The notes under the pieces: generated by a model
What the model was told of the DNA's origin: nothing
What the model saw: the letters and a program-made list of their open reading frames with translations, nothing else
Database searches by the model: none
Made by a program: the position numbers and the translations under genes
In this document: positions 43,802 to 52,047 of the stretch, one piece after another
How positions within the stretch are numbered: the stretch's first letter is position 1
Layout: each line of letters opens with the position of its first letter
DNA from: Alsobacter ponti
GTDB lineage: Bacteria > Pseudomonadota > Alphaproteobacteria > Rhizobiales > Beijerinckiaceae
Reading direction: 5' to 3'
Assembly (NCBI RefSeq): GCF_024294805.1
Contig: NZ_JANCLU010000003.1
Location: 124,001 to 188,000, forward strand
DNA: 64,000 nucleotides

Positions 43802-44212
43802 TCAGGCGGGGGTGAAGGCGAGCGCGCCGGCGCTCTCCAGCGTCAGGTCGAAGGTGAGTTCCGTGGCGTGGTCGCCGCGATAGTCGAGCGCGCGGATCTG
43901 GAACGGGCCCTGGATCACGCCGAATCCGGGCACCACGATCTGCCAGTCGCGCAGCGCGTCGGCGAAGAAGCAGGCGCGCACCTGCGCGTCCGAGGCCTCG
44001 TTGCGGAACACGCCCGCGCCGCTGACGGTGGCGCGGCGCACGCCCGCCCCGGCGAGGAGTTCGCGCCAGCGGCCGGCCGACTCGGCGTGGGTGACGTCCA
44101 CGGCGTCCGCGCCGAGGCTGATCTGGCGCGCCCGCAGCCCCGCCACGGTGACGAACGCGCCCGCGCCGTCGCCGAGCTTGAGCAGCAGGTCCTTCCCCTT
44201 CTGAGCGGGCAT
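43802..44212 (-). CDS. GTA g9: major tail tube protein (TP901-1 family)
   Basis: 136 residues from ATG 44212. Conserved: MPAQKGKDLLLKLGDGAG, the DAVDVTHAESAGRWRELLAGAGVRRATVSGAGVF block, and FQIRALDYRGDHATELTFDLTLESAG. Forms the tail tube. Length equals the Rhodobacter homologue. Confidence 0.93.
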   Translation of the reverse strand: MPAQKGKDLLLKLGDGAGAFVTVAGLRARQISLGADAVDVTHAESAGRWRELLAGAGVRRATVSGAGVFRNEASDAQVRACFFADALRDWQIVVPGFGVIQGPFQIRALDYRGDHATELTFDLTLESAGALAFTPA

Positions 44213-44232
44213 GAGCGGTCCTTTCTCGATGG

Positions 44233-44640
44233 TCAGAGCGGTTCGGTAAGGGCGGCGAGGCGCAGCGTGACGCGGCGCAACCCGGCGCGGTCCGGGCGCG
44301 CCGTCTCCAGGCCGGAGACGGAGAGCAGCACGAGGCGGTGCCCCTCCAGCGTCAGCGTGGCGTCGTCGAGCAGTTCCTCGAGCCGCGCGGCGATGGCGAG
44401 CGCCTCGGCGTCGCCGCCCTGGCGCGACCAGACGACGAGGCTGAGCGCGTGGCGTCGGCCGGCGACCGCGCCGGCGTTCCACGCTGCGGCGGAGGCCGGG
44501 CCGAAGGTGACATAGGGCGGCTCGGCGGCGCGCGGCGGCTCGTCGTGGACGCGCGGGCCGCCGAGCAGCGCCAGCAGCGCCGCGTCGTCCACGAGGCGCT
44601 GCCGCACGGCCTTGCGCAGGGCGGAGACGGGACCGGTCAC
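44233..44640 (-). CDS. GTA g8: tail terminator/completion protein (DUF3168)
   Basis: 135 residues from GTG 44640 with GGAGG upstream and a GTGA overlap with the g7 stop. DUF3168 features: ALRKAVRQRLVDDAALLALLGG, RVHDEPPRAAEPPYVTFG and HALSLVVWSRQGGDAEALAIAARLEELL. Caps the head-proximal end of the tail. Confidence 0.92.
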   Translation of the reverse strand: MTGPVSALRKAVRQRLVDDAALLALLGGPRVHDEPPRAAEPPYVTFGPASAAAWNAGAVAGRRHALSLVVWSRQGGDAEALAIAARLEELLDDATLTLEGHRLVLLSVSGLETARPDRAGLRRVTLRLAALTEPL

Positions 44641-44966
44641 GGCTTCACCTCCTCGCACAGGCAGACGAGGTCGCGCCGCCTCTCGTCGGGATCGAACACG
44701 GCCTGCACGGTGAACAGGCGCGCGCCACGCTGCAGGCGCATCGAGGCGTCGACGCCGCTGTCGCGGCGCAGCGTGACCCGGTGCGTCACGACCTGCCCCG
44801 GCGCGTCGGCGACCTGCGCGTCGGCGGCGCGCAGCGGCTCGAACGCGGCCCAGACGCAGGCGCGCGGCGAGAAGCTGCGCAGCACGCCGCCGAAGCCGTC
44901 CGGCGTCTCGACCGGGGCGAGCAGCGTCACGCGCGCGCGGCGGTCGGCGATGGCGGGGCGGCTCAC
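44637..44966 (-). CDS. GTA g7: head closure (head-tail adaptor) protein
   Basis: 109 residues from GTG 44966 (GTGA overlap with g6). Layout matches phage head-tail adaptors: RRARVTLLAPVETPDGFGG, VWAAFEPLRAADAQVADAP, VTHRVTLRRDSGVDASMRLQRGARLFTVQAVFDPDERR. Joins portal/connector to tail. Confidence 0.92.
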   Translation of the reverse strand: MSRPAIADRRARVTLLAPVETPDGFGGVLRSFSPRACVWAAFEPLRAADAQVADAPGQVVTHRVTLRRDSGVDASMRLQRGARLFTVQAVFDPDERRRDLVCLCEEVKP

Positions 44967-45526
44967 AGGCGCACCCGGCGGAACGGCGCGACGAGCGCCA
45001 GCGCGGCGGGCGGAAGCACGGTGGATAAGGTCGACGACGCGTCGCCGCGCGCCTCGTAGAGCGCGGCGAGCGTGATCCGCACGGCCTGGATCAGCGGCGC
45101 GGGCACGGCCGCCGGCGCGCCGTAGCCGGCGGCGAGGTCGATTTCGACGCCGCCAAGCCCGGGCCCGGGCGGCGGCGGACCGCGCCACGCCAGCCGGGGC
45201 GGGTCCGACGCGGCGTCGAGATCGAACGCGTCGGCGGCGAGGTCCGTCACGAGCCCCGCCGCGTCGCGCACCCGCGCCGCCACGACGGCGCGCACCGGCG
45301 CGACCGGCAGGGCGAAGGGCGACATCGCGGGCCAGGCGTCGAGGCTCCATCGCCAGGATTGCGCGACGAGCAGGCGTCCGCTCGCCGCCTCGACGGCGGC
45401 GCGGGCGGCGGCGACGAGCGCGCCGATCAGCGCGTCCTCCTCGTCGCCGTCGACGCGCAGCCACAGCTTCGCCTCGGCGAGGGTCAGCGGCTCGGCGGCG
45501 GGCGGCGCGATTGGTGTGAGGGCCAT
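44963..45526 (-). CDS. GTA g6: head-tail connector protein
   Basis: 187 residues from ATG 45526 (GGAG upstream). Conserved: EPLTLAEAKLWLRVDGDEEDALIGALVAAARAAVEAASGR and LIQAVRITLAALYEARGD. Forms the ring below the portal. It is the first GTA gene after the plus-strand protease gene, with 76 bp between divergent starts, so a promoter for g6-g11 may lie in or near that interval. Confidence 0.92.
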   Translation of the reverse strand: MALTPIAPPAAEPLTLAEAKLWLRVDGDEEDALIGALVAAARAAVEAASGRLLVAQSWRWSLDAWPAMSPFALPVAPVRAVVAARVRDAAGLVTDLAADAFDLDAASDPPRLAWRGPPPPGPGLGGVEIDLAAGYGAPAAVPAPLIQAVRITLAALYEARGDASSTLSTVLPPAALALVAPFRRVRL

Positions 45527-45602
45527 GACGAAGCTCCGGCGCGGCTTGCCTGACGGCGGGCGCGTGCTATTGCAGCCCCCGGGCGAGGCCGGGAGGCGGG
45601 AC

Positions 45603-46355
45603 ATGCGGGCGATGGGACGGCTGGCGGCGGCGCTCGCCTTCGCGACGGGCGCTGGCGGCGCGGCGCTGGCCGTGGTGAAGGGGCGCGACGCGCCCGAACT
45701 GGCGCGCCACGCGGTGATGGTGCTCGACGACCGGGGCGGCTTCTGCACCGGCGTGGTGGTGGCCCCGGACGTCGTGATGACGGCCGGCCACTGCATCGCG
45801 GGGGCGAAGGCGTGGCGCATCCATTTCCGCGACGCCGCCGGCGCGCCGACGATGCTGGAGCCCTCCGGCGTGGCGCTGCACCCCGGCTATAACGGCCAGG
45901 CGGTGCAGAACCGGCGGCAGTCGATCGACCTCGCGCTGGTGCGCCTGCCCGCTCCCCTGCCCGCGCCGTTCGCCCCCGTCGCGCTGGCGGCTTCCGACGC
46001 GAGCGGCGGCAAGCTCTCCTTCGCCGGGCGGACGCTCGGCGTCGGCGGCTACGGGCTGGCGGCGGAAGGCGAGCCGCGCACCGGCGGCCGCTTCCGGCTC
46101 GCGGAGCTCGGCGTGGTGGAGCCGTACGGCCCCAGCCGCATCCTCGTCTGGCTCAGCGACCCGTCGTCCAAGCCCGGCGCGGGCGCGTGCCAGGGCGACA
46201 GCGGCGGCCCGGTGTTCGGCGACGGCGGCGAGGTCGTCGCCGTCACCGTCTGGGCGGAGGGCGTCGGCAAGGCCAAGTGCGGCGGCCTCACCCAGGCCCT
46301 CCTCGTCGCCCCGCAGCGCGGCTGGATCGACTCCGTGCTGGCGAAGTGGCGCTGA
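45603..46355 (+). CDS. Secreted trypsin-like serine protease inside the GTA cluster
   Basis: 250 residues from ATG 45603 (GGGAGG upstream). An N-terminal hydrophobic segment (LAAALAFATGAGGAALAVV) looks like a signal peptide. Chymotrypsin-fold triad: His63 (TAGHC), Asp109 (SIDLALVRL), Ser200 (GDSGGP). Two Cys pairs are plausible. It lies on the opposite strand between g5 and g6 and converges with g5, with a 9-bp gap. Not a known GTA part; it may be a host gene or a cargo-like insertion. Confidence 0.88.
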   Translation: MRAMGRLAAALAFATGAGGAALAVVKGRDAPELARHAVMVLDDRGGFCTGVVVAPDVVMTAGHCIAGAKAWRIHFRDAAGAPTMLEPSGVALHPGYNGQAVQNRRQSIDLALVRLPAPLPAPFAPVALAASDASGGKLSFAGRTLGVGGYGLAAEGEPRTGGRFRLAELGVVEPYGPSRILVWLSDPSSKPGAGACQGDSGGPVFGDGGEVVAVTVWAEGVGKAKCGGLTQALLVAPQRGWIDSVLAKWR

Positions 46356-46364
46356 CCCAGCGCC

Positions 46365-47615
46365 TTACGACAGGCCGAACTTCAGCAGCTTGATGGCGTC
46401 GAAGTCCTGGATGCCGCCGCCGACGCGCTTGGTGGTGTAGAACAGCACGTAGGGCTTGGCGGTGAACGGATCGCGCAGCACGCGCACGCCCAGCCGGTCG
46501 ACCACCAGATAGCCGCGCCGGAAGTCGCCGCACGCCACCGAGAAGCTGTCGGCGGCGATGTCGGGCATGTCCTCCGCCTCGACGACGGGGAAGTTCATCA
46601 GCGTCGCCGGCTGGCCGACAGCCGCCGGCGGCTGCCACAGATACTCGCCCGTGCTCGACTTGAACTTGCGGATCGCCGCCTGCGTCTTGCGGTTCATGAC
46701 GAAGCTGGCGTTCTGCCGGTAGCCGGCCTTGAGCGCGTAGACGAGGTCGACCAGCATGTCGGACGGGTTGGCGGCGGGGAAGCCGCCGGCGACGCCCGTC
46801 GGCACGTAGGCGAGCTTGCCCCAGCTCCACGCCGCCGTCGTCGCCTTCGTCGCGGCGAGGAAGCCCGACGGCTTGTTGACGCCGTCGCCGTTGACGAAGG
46901 CCGCGCCCTCCTGCTCGGCGAACACCGTCTCCACCTCCTCGGCGATCCACTGCTCGATGTCGACGGCGGCGTCGTCGAGCAGCGTCTGCGTGGCCGAGGG
47001 CATGGCGTAGAGCTCCATGGCCGGGAAGTTCAGCTCCTGGATGGTCTGGCTGCCGGTCACCGGGCGGGCGGCCGCCTCGGCCACCCAGCCGGCGGCGGGG
47101 CCGGCGCTGGAATAGGCCTTCTTGAAGGTGGCGGTGGAGATCTCGCGCACCGAGGCGATGGCGCGGATCGGCGACACCGCGCTCATGCGGCGCAGCAGCT
47201 CGCGCTCGGCCGGCGGCGGCACCAGGTAGCCGCCGTCGGGGCCCGAGCCGGCCGACAGCGCCTTGGCCTCCAGGCTCTTCAGCCCGGACGCCTCGCCGGC
47301 GCGGACATAGAGGTCGAAGGCGGCCTTGTGCTCGGCCAGGCCCGGCGCGTCGTCGCCGCGCGGCTCCGGCGCGCCGAGCGGCGGCCGCGCCGCCTTGATC
47401 TGCAGCCGGTCCAGCCGCGACTTGGCCTCGTCGAGCGCGCGGTCGATGCGCTCGAGCCGGTCGACCGTCAGCGGATCGGCGGTGAGCCGCGTCTCGATCT
47501 CGGAGAGGCGCGCGTCATTGGCGTCGCGGAAGGCCGCGAAGGCGCGGTTGAACTCCTCGAACGCGCCGGCGACGTCGCCGGCCTTGGTCTCGGGGGAAGC
47601 GGGAAGCGGGGTCAT
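46365..47615 (-). CDS. GTA g5: HK97-family major capsid protein
   Basis: 416 residues. The N-terminal 100 residues are a coiled-coil scaffolding (delta) domain (FEEFNRAFAAFRDANDARLSEIETRL). The HK97 fold follows after cleavage near GLKSLEAKALSAGSG: PAERELLRRMSAVSPIRAIASVR, GWVAEAAARPVTGSQTIQE, YAMPSATQTLLDDAAVDIEQWIAEEVETVFAEQEGAAFVNG. GGAGA precedes the ATG. Confidence 0.95.
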   Translation of the reverse strand: MTPLPASPETKAGDVAGAFEEFNRAFAAFRDANDARLSEIETRLTADPLTVDRLERIDRALDEAKSRLDRLQIKAARPPLGAPEPRGDDAPGLAEHKAAFDLYVRAGEASGLKSLEAKALSAGSGPDGGYLVPPPAERELLRRMSAVSPIRAIASVREISTATFKKAYSSAGPAAGWVAEAAARPVTGSQTIQELNFPAMELYAMPSATQTLLDDAAVDIEQWIAEEVETVFAEQEGAAFVNGDGVNKPSGFLAATKATTAAWSWGKLAYVPTGVAGGFPAANPSDMLVDLVYALKAGYRQNASFVMNRKTQAAIRKFKSSTGEYLWQPPAAVGQPATLMNFPVVEAEDMPDIAADSFSVACGDFRRGYLVVDRLGVRVLRDPFTAKPYVLFYTTKRVGGGIQDFDAIKLLKFGLS

Positions 47616-47636
47616 GTCGTGTCTCCGGTTGCGAGG

Positions 47637-48206
47637 TCAGGGACGCAGCGCGCTCGCCGCGCGGCGCAGGGCGGCGGCAAGGGCCGCGTCGGGGTCGCTC
47701 TTGACGGCGGCGACGCGCGCCTGCGGCAGGAGCGGGAAGGTGACGAGCGAGATTTCCCACAGGTCGACCCGCGTCAGCCGGCGCACGCCGCTGCGCGGAT
47801 CGGCGCGCGCGGTCTCGGTCTTGAAGCCGATCGACAGGCCGTCGAGCGCGCCCTGGCGCATCAGCGCCAGCAGCTCGCGGGCGCGGGCCACGGCGAGGTT
47901 CAGCCGGCCGCGCACGAACAGGCCGCGCGCATCCTCGCGGATGACGCTCCACGCGCCGACCGGCTCGTGCGGGTCGTGCTGCCAGAGCATGCGCACGCCG
48001 GCGACGCCGCGCTTCGCGAGGCTCTGCGCGAAGGCGCCGGGCATCACCATGTCGCGGCCGAGGTCGACGACGCCGAACAGGCTGGCGTAGCCCTCGAACA
48101 CGCCCGGCGCGCCCTCGCGCAGGGAGGGTGGCGCGGGGGCCGTCTTGGTCTCGGTCGGCCCGGGCGGCGGCAGCGGCGTCGGGCGCAGGGGCACGGCGGC
48201 GCTCAT
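47637..48206 (-). CDS. GTA g4: HK97-family prohead protease
   Basis: 189 residues of the U35-type protease family: GVFEGYASLFGVVDLGRDMVMPGAFA, LWQHDPHEPVGAW with the catalytic His, RGLFVRGRLNLAVARARELLALMRQGALDGLSIGFK with the Ser-containing loop. Processes the capsid delta domain. The ATG overlaps the preceding small gene stop by 4 nt. Confidence 0.93.
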   Translation of the reverse strand: MSAAVPLRPTPLPPPGPTETKTAPAPPSLREGAPGVFEGYASLFGVVDLGRDMVMPGAFAQSLAKRGVAGVRMLWQHDPHEPVGAWSVIREDARGLFVRGRLNLAVARARELLALMRQGALDGLSIGFKTETARADPRSGVRRLTRVDLWEISLVTFPLLPQARVAAVKSDPDAALAAALRRAASALRP

Positions 48207-48409
48207 GCCGGCCTCGCGCGCGGCGGGCGGGAGCGTCTTCCGGCGGAGCGCTCCCGCGCCGCGCCGATCAGGCTGACGAAGTCGCGGATCACGGACGAGG
48301 CGTCGGGCAGGTCGTCCGTCGCGTCGTGCGTCTCGACGTCCGGCGCGGGCTCGCGGGGACGGCGCAGGCGCGCCTCCCCGTCCCGCGCCCCGGCGGGGCG
48401 ATGGAGCAT
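48203..48409 (-). CDS. Small GTA-cluster protein upstream of the protease
   Basis: 68 residues, highly charged, with one short predicted helix (DASSVIRDFVSLIGAARER). GAGG at good spacing precedes the ATG, and its stop overlaps the protease start by 4 nt (ATGA), the same coupling as elsewhere in the cluster. No recognised family; the N- and C-termini are Arg-rich and may bind DNA or capsid. Confidence 0.55.
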   Translation of the reverse strand: MLHRPAGARDGEARLRRPREPAPDVETHDATDDLPDASSVIRDFVSLIGAARERSAGRRSRPPRARPA

Positions 48410-48452
48410 GGCAAGTCCTCGGTGCTGAAAAACGGATGCGAAAAAGGCGGCC

Positions 48453-48647
48453 TCAGCCGCGCCGGTCGGCCCGGCTGTTGAAACGGTGCAGCTCGCGCAC
48501 GAACTCGTCGAAGCGGCGGTTCGAGGCGGCGAGTTCGCGCAGCAGGCGGTAGGCGAAGGCCGACGCGCCGCTGGCCCACAGCAGCAGCGCGATGTCGGCG
48601 AGGTCGCCGCGCCCGATCACGGCCTCGATGAGCGGACTTTCGAGCAT
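48453..48647 (-). CDS. GTA g3.5-like small membrane protein
   Basis: 64 residues with a hydrophobic helix (DLADIALLLWASGASAFAYRLL) and the conserved tail RELAASNRRFDEFVRELHRFN seen in the small gene after the portal of Rhodobacter-type GTAs. GGAGG with 4-nt spacing precedes the ATG. Probably needed for head formation. Confidence 0.75.
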   Translation of the reverse strand: MLESPLIEAVIGRGDLADIALLLWASGASAFAYRLLRELAASNRRFDEFVRELHRFNSRADRRG

Positions 48648-48684
48648 GGGGACCTCCGGGCCGGGGGATTGCGGAAGGGGCCGG

Positions 48685-49875
48685 TCAGGCCCCGGTCGAC
48701 GCCGCGCCGTAGCCGACGGCCTGGCGCTTTTCGTCGGCGGTGAGGAAGTCGGCCGCCGTGACGCGCCGCCACAGCGCCTCGCGCTCGCCGGCCAGCGCCT
48801 CGACGCGGTCGAGGTCCGGCTCCAGGCGCAGGCCTTCGCCGAAGGCGGGCGCGAGCCAGTGCGCCAGGCTCTGCGCGGTGCGCGACACCAGCGGCAGCAC
48901 CGTCTGCCGCCAGAAGGCGCGGTTCGCCTCGGCGTAGTTGGCGTAGGTGTTGTCGCCCGGCAGGCCGAGCAGCGGCGGCGGCACGCCGAAGGCCAGCGCG
49001 ATCTCGCGCGCCGCGGCGGCGCGGGCCTCGATGAAGTCCATGTCCTTCGGGCTCATCGACAGCGGCTTCCAGTCGAGCCCGCCTTCCAGCAGCAGCGGCC
49101 GGCCGGCGTTGGCCGCGCCCTGGAAGCCGGCCTCCAGCTCCGCCTTGAGCCGCGCGAACTGTTCGTCGCCGAGGTTGCCGCCCTGCCCGCCGGCGTAGAT
49201 CAGCGCGCCGGAGGGGCGCGCCGCGTTGTCGAGCAGCGCCTTGTTCCACGCGCCGGCGGCGTTGTGGATGTCGAGCGCCATCGCCGCCGATTCCATCGGC
49301 GACAGGCCGTAATGGTCGTCGAGCGGGTGGAACAGCGTCAGGTGGAGGATCGGCGACAGGCCCTCGGCCGGCCGGGCGAAGCGCACGGCGCGCCCGCCCA
49401 CCCCGTATTCCCAGCCCTCCGGCCATCCGTCCGCGCCGGGGATCACCTTCATGCGGTCCGGCCGTAGCGCGTGCAGCTCGCGCGGCGCGCCGTCGACGCA
49501 CACCGCCTCGACATAGGCGTTGCCGGCGACGAGCAGGTGGCCGTACACGGCCTCCAGCAGCGCCGCGCCGCCCTCGCGCGGGTTGGGCCGGGCCAGGAGA
49601 TCAAGCGCCGGGTGGCGCGTGGCCTCGCGCTCGCCATCGAAGGCGGAGAGCGGCACGCCGGCGGCCGTCTCGGCCACCATGCGCACGCAGCGATGCACGA
49701 CGGCGTTGCGCTGGTAGCCCTCGCGCGCCAGCGCGGCGTAGTCGCGCGGCGTCCACGCCGGCCGGCCGCCATGCTGCAGGGCGACATAGGCCGCCACGCG
49801 CGACGCCTTGCGCTCCACCGCGTCGGCCGCGCCCGGGCGCGCCCCGCGCCCGAGCAGGCGAGAGAACAACGACAT
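48685..49875 (-). CDS. GTA g3: HK97-family portal protein
   Basis: 396 residues, the same length as Rhodobacter g3. Conserved: YAALAREGYQRNAVVHRCVRMVAETAAGVPL, RPNPREGGAALLEAVYGHLLVAGNAY, HPLDDHYGLSPMESAAMALDIHN, and LPGDNTYANYAEANRAFWRQTVLPL. Dodecameric portal for DNA entry and exit. GAGGAG precedes the ATG. Confidence 0.95.
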   Translation of the reverse strand: MSLFSRLLGRGARPGAADAVERKASRVAAYVALQHGGRPAWTPRDYAALAREGYQRNAVVHRCVRMVAETAAGVPLSAFDGEREATRHPALDLLARPNPREGGAALLEAVYGHLLVAGNAYVEAVCVDGAPRELHALRPDRMKVIPGADGWPEGWEYGVGGRAVRFARPAEGLSPILHLTLFHPLDDHYGLSPMESAAMALDIHNAAGAWNKALLDNAARPSGALIYAGGQGGNLGDEQFARLKAELEAGFQGAANAGRPLLLEGGLDWKPLSMSPKDMDFIEARAAAAREIALAFGVPPPLLGLPGDNTYANYAEANRAFWRQTVLPLVSRTAQSLAHWLAPAFGEGLRLEPDLDRVEALAGEREALWRRVTAADFLTADEKRQAVGYGAASTGA

Positions 49876-49920
49876 GCCAAATCTCCTCGATGATGATCGG
49901 CCAGCTTCCGTTTCGCGCCC

Positions 49921-51306
49921 CTACAGCCCCCGCACCCTCGGCGTCGCGGAGGGGGTGAGGGCGAGGGCGGTGACGGCCCAGACGAGGGCGTCGAGGCGGT
50001 CCGGCGAGCGGCCGGAGGACAGGCCGTAGCCGTCCGGGCCGGGGCCGAAGTCGCACAATTCGTCCTCCAGTTCGCGGAACGCGCCGGCGTGGCGCACGCG
50101 GCCCTGCTCGTAGAGGTGGGCGACGGGCTCGGCGCGCAGCGCCTTGCCGCGCGTGGCGCGCACCGCCGTCACCGGCACGGCGGGGTCGGCGGCGCGCAGC
50201 ACCTCGCGCGCCATGTCGCCGCCCTGGTTGACCTCGACGATCAGCGCGTCGGCCTCCAGCCGCCGCCACAGCGCGATGGCCTTGGCCGCCCACGCGGCGG
50301 GGCTGGCCCCGCCGAGCGTCTCGTCGGCCAGCACGTGGACGATCCCCGCCCGGTCGATGCCGGCCGCCACGATGCCGCAGCGGTCGGCCCGGCGCGAGGC
50401 GGAGGCCGGCGGGTCCACCGCCACCACGATGCGCGCCAGCGGCGGCGCTGCGTCCTCGCGCGCCAGCTCCAGCCGCTCGCGGCTCCACAGCGCGTCCGGC
50501 CTGTCCTCGATCAGCTCGCCGTCCAGCTCCTGCCGGCCGAGCCGCGTGCCGGCGTAGCGCGCCACCACGCCGGCCAGGAAGTTCGGCGCGAGATTGAAGG
50601 CGTTGGCCCGCGTGCCGGCGCGGCTGATCGCCGTGAGCGGGTCTTCGATGAGCTTGCGCAGCAGCTTCACGGGCCGCGGCGTCGTCGTCACCACCTGGCG
50701 CGGATGCGCGCCGAGCCGAAGGCCGAACTGCAGCATGTCCCAGGTCTCCTGCGCCAGCCGCCATTTGGCGAGTTCGTCGAGCCAGGCGGCGTCGAACTGG
50801 GGGCCGCGCAGGCTCTCCGGGTCCTCCGCCGAAAAGGCCTGCGCGATGGCCCCGTTGGGCCAGGCGAGGCGGCGGCGGGAGGGCTCCCACACCGGCCGGT
50901 CGGCGCGGGCGTGGACGCTCATCAGCCCCGACACGCCCTCCACCATCACGTCGCGGACGTCGGCGAAGGTCTCGCCCACCAGCGCGATGCGGCCGGCCGG
51001 CGCGGCGGCGAAGGGCGGCAGGCCGAGCGCCACGCCGCGTACCCACTCCGCGCCGGTGCGCGTCTTGCCCGCGCCCCGTCCGCCCAGCACCAGCCAGACG
51101 GTCCACGGCTCTCCCCCCTGAGCCAGCTCAGGGGGGATCTGGTCTTCGCGCGCCCAGCCGCTCCACAGCGTCAGGAGCGCGTCGATCTCAGCCGGGCGAA
51201 GCGTCGCCACCAGCGCCCGCATCTCCCGCGCGCTCGCGCAGCCGCTGAAGACGGCGAGCAAGCTCCTCGCGGAAGCGATCGAGGTCTCTCGGGGGCTCGT
51301 CGTCAT
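49921..51306 (-). CDS. GTA g2: large terminase (ATPase-nuclease)
   Basis: 461 residues as drawn. Walker A GGRGAGKT at 75-82, Walker B ending WLDE with Asp177-Glu178, nuclease Asp298 in VVAVDPPAS, and the C-terminal SPDRLDALVWAVTAL typical of the family. Packages host DNA by headful. Start uncertain: ATG 51306 overlaps the conserved 3' end of g1 by 119 nt; ATG 51222 would shorten the overlap to 35 nt and still leave a family-length protein. Confidence 0.93.
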   Translation of the reverse strand: MTTSPRETSIASARSLLAVFSGCASAREMRALVATLRPAEIDALLTLWSGWAREDQIPPELAQGGEPWTVWLVLGGRGAGKTRTGAEWVRGVALGLPPFAAAPAGRIALVGETFADVRDVMVEGVSGLMSVHARADRPVWEPSRRRLAWPNGAIAQAFSAEDPESLRGPQFDAAWLDELAKWRLAQETWDMLQFGLRLGAHPRQVVTTTPRPVKLLRKLIEDPLTAISRAGTRANAFNLAPNFLAGVVARYAGTRLGRQELDGELIEDRPDALWSRERLELAREDAAPPLARIVVAVDPPASASRRADRCGIVAAGIDRAGIVHVLADETLGGASPAAWAAKAIALWRRLEADALIVEVNQGGDMAREVLRAADPAVPVTAVRATRGKALRAEPVAHLYEQGRVRHAGAFRELEDELCDFGPGPDGYGLSSGRSPDRLDALVWAVTALALTPSATPRVRGL

Positions 51307-51796
51307 CGTCCATCCCCTGCGGGCTGTCGTCCGGAACGGCCGGCCGGGCCTTCGCGGCGGCGGCGCGCGACGCGTCCTCCCTGGCTCTCGTCGCCTTGGC
51401 GATGTCGGCCGCGCTCAGCTCCCGCACCGTGCGGGCCAGCACGGCCAGCGTGCGGGCCTCGCGCTCGCCCGGCGCGTGGGCCGGGTCGGCGTCCTCGTCG
51501 GCGGCTCGCAGCCGCTGCTCGATGGCCGCCACCTGCCGCTCGGCCGCGCGCCACAACCGACCCACCAGGGCGGCGCGGCGCGGCTCGGTGAGCCGCCCGC
51601 TGACGGACAGGCTCGGCCGGCGGGGCGGCAGAGGCGCGGGGGCCTCGTCCTCCTCCGGCAGCGCCTTGTTGAGCCAGTAGTAGAACTTGCCGGGGGTGAG
51701 GCCGGTCTGCTCCAGGATCAGCGAAACCTTGACCCCGCGCGCATAGAGCGCCCGGGCTTCCACGATGGGTGCGGATTCGAAATCGTGCTTGGTCAT
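51188..51796 (-). CDS. GTA g1: small terminase-like DNA-binding protein
   Basis: 202 residues from ATG 51796 (GGGGAG at 10 nt). N-terminal helix-turn-helix (EARALYARGVKVSLILEQTGLTPGKFYYWLNKALPEE), middle coiled-coil segment (ALVGRLWRAAERQVAAIEQRLRAADEDAD), conserved C-terminus EPPRDLDRFREELARRLQRL. Corresponds to rcc01682 of Rhodobacter. First gene of the GTA operon. Confidence 0.88.
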   Translation of the reverse strand: MTKHDFESAPIVEARALYARGVKVSLILEQTGLTPGKFYYWLNKALPEEDEAPAPLPPRRPSLSVSGRLTEPRRAALVGRLWRAAERQVAAIEQRLRAADEDADPAHAPGEREARTLAVLARTVRELSAADIAKATRAREDASRAAAAKARPAVPDDSPQGMDDDDEPPRDLDRFREELARRLQRLRERAGDAGAGGDASPG

Positions 51797-51892
51797 TGAA
51801 ATCAACTCCCCTTGCAAGGCGAGGGAACGCGCCCGCCGAAAACCGGCGACCGCGCTGGCCCCCCGCCGGGCGCAATCGTGGAGAATGACCGA

Positions 51893-51921
51893 ACCCTAGC
51901 CCACCAGCGTCACGCTGTCAA
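51893..51921 (-). promoter_or_regulatory. Candidate GTA operon promoter
   Basis: On the minus strand TTGACA (51921-51916), 17 bp, then TAGGGT (51898-51893), about 97 bp before the g1 start. The sequence immediately upstream is unusually AT-rich for this genome (51919-51955). Confidence 0.5.
51905..51917. promoter_or_regulatory. CAGCGT-C-ACGCTG palindrome inside the GTA promoter
   Basis: A perfect 6-bp inverted repeat lies between the -35 and -10 boxes, where a repressor would block RNA polymerase. The regulator is unknown. Confidence 0.45.
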
Positions 51922-52047
51922 GGTGTTTTTTCCTACATTGTGATTTTTTGCTGAGAGATCGAGGCGGTGGGATGGGCGGGCTTTCGCCCGCCCCCCGTAC
52001 CCGGAACCCCGCAGCGCCAGGGGTCCCACGGCGAGTGCGGGCCTCTG

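Noticed and set aside
33664-51796. Interpretation as an ordinary prophage
   Set aside because: Gene order and families are those of Rhodobacter-type GTAs, and no integrase, repressor, replication or att-like sequence was found nearby.
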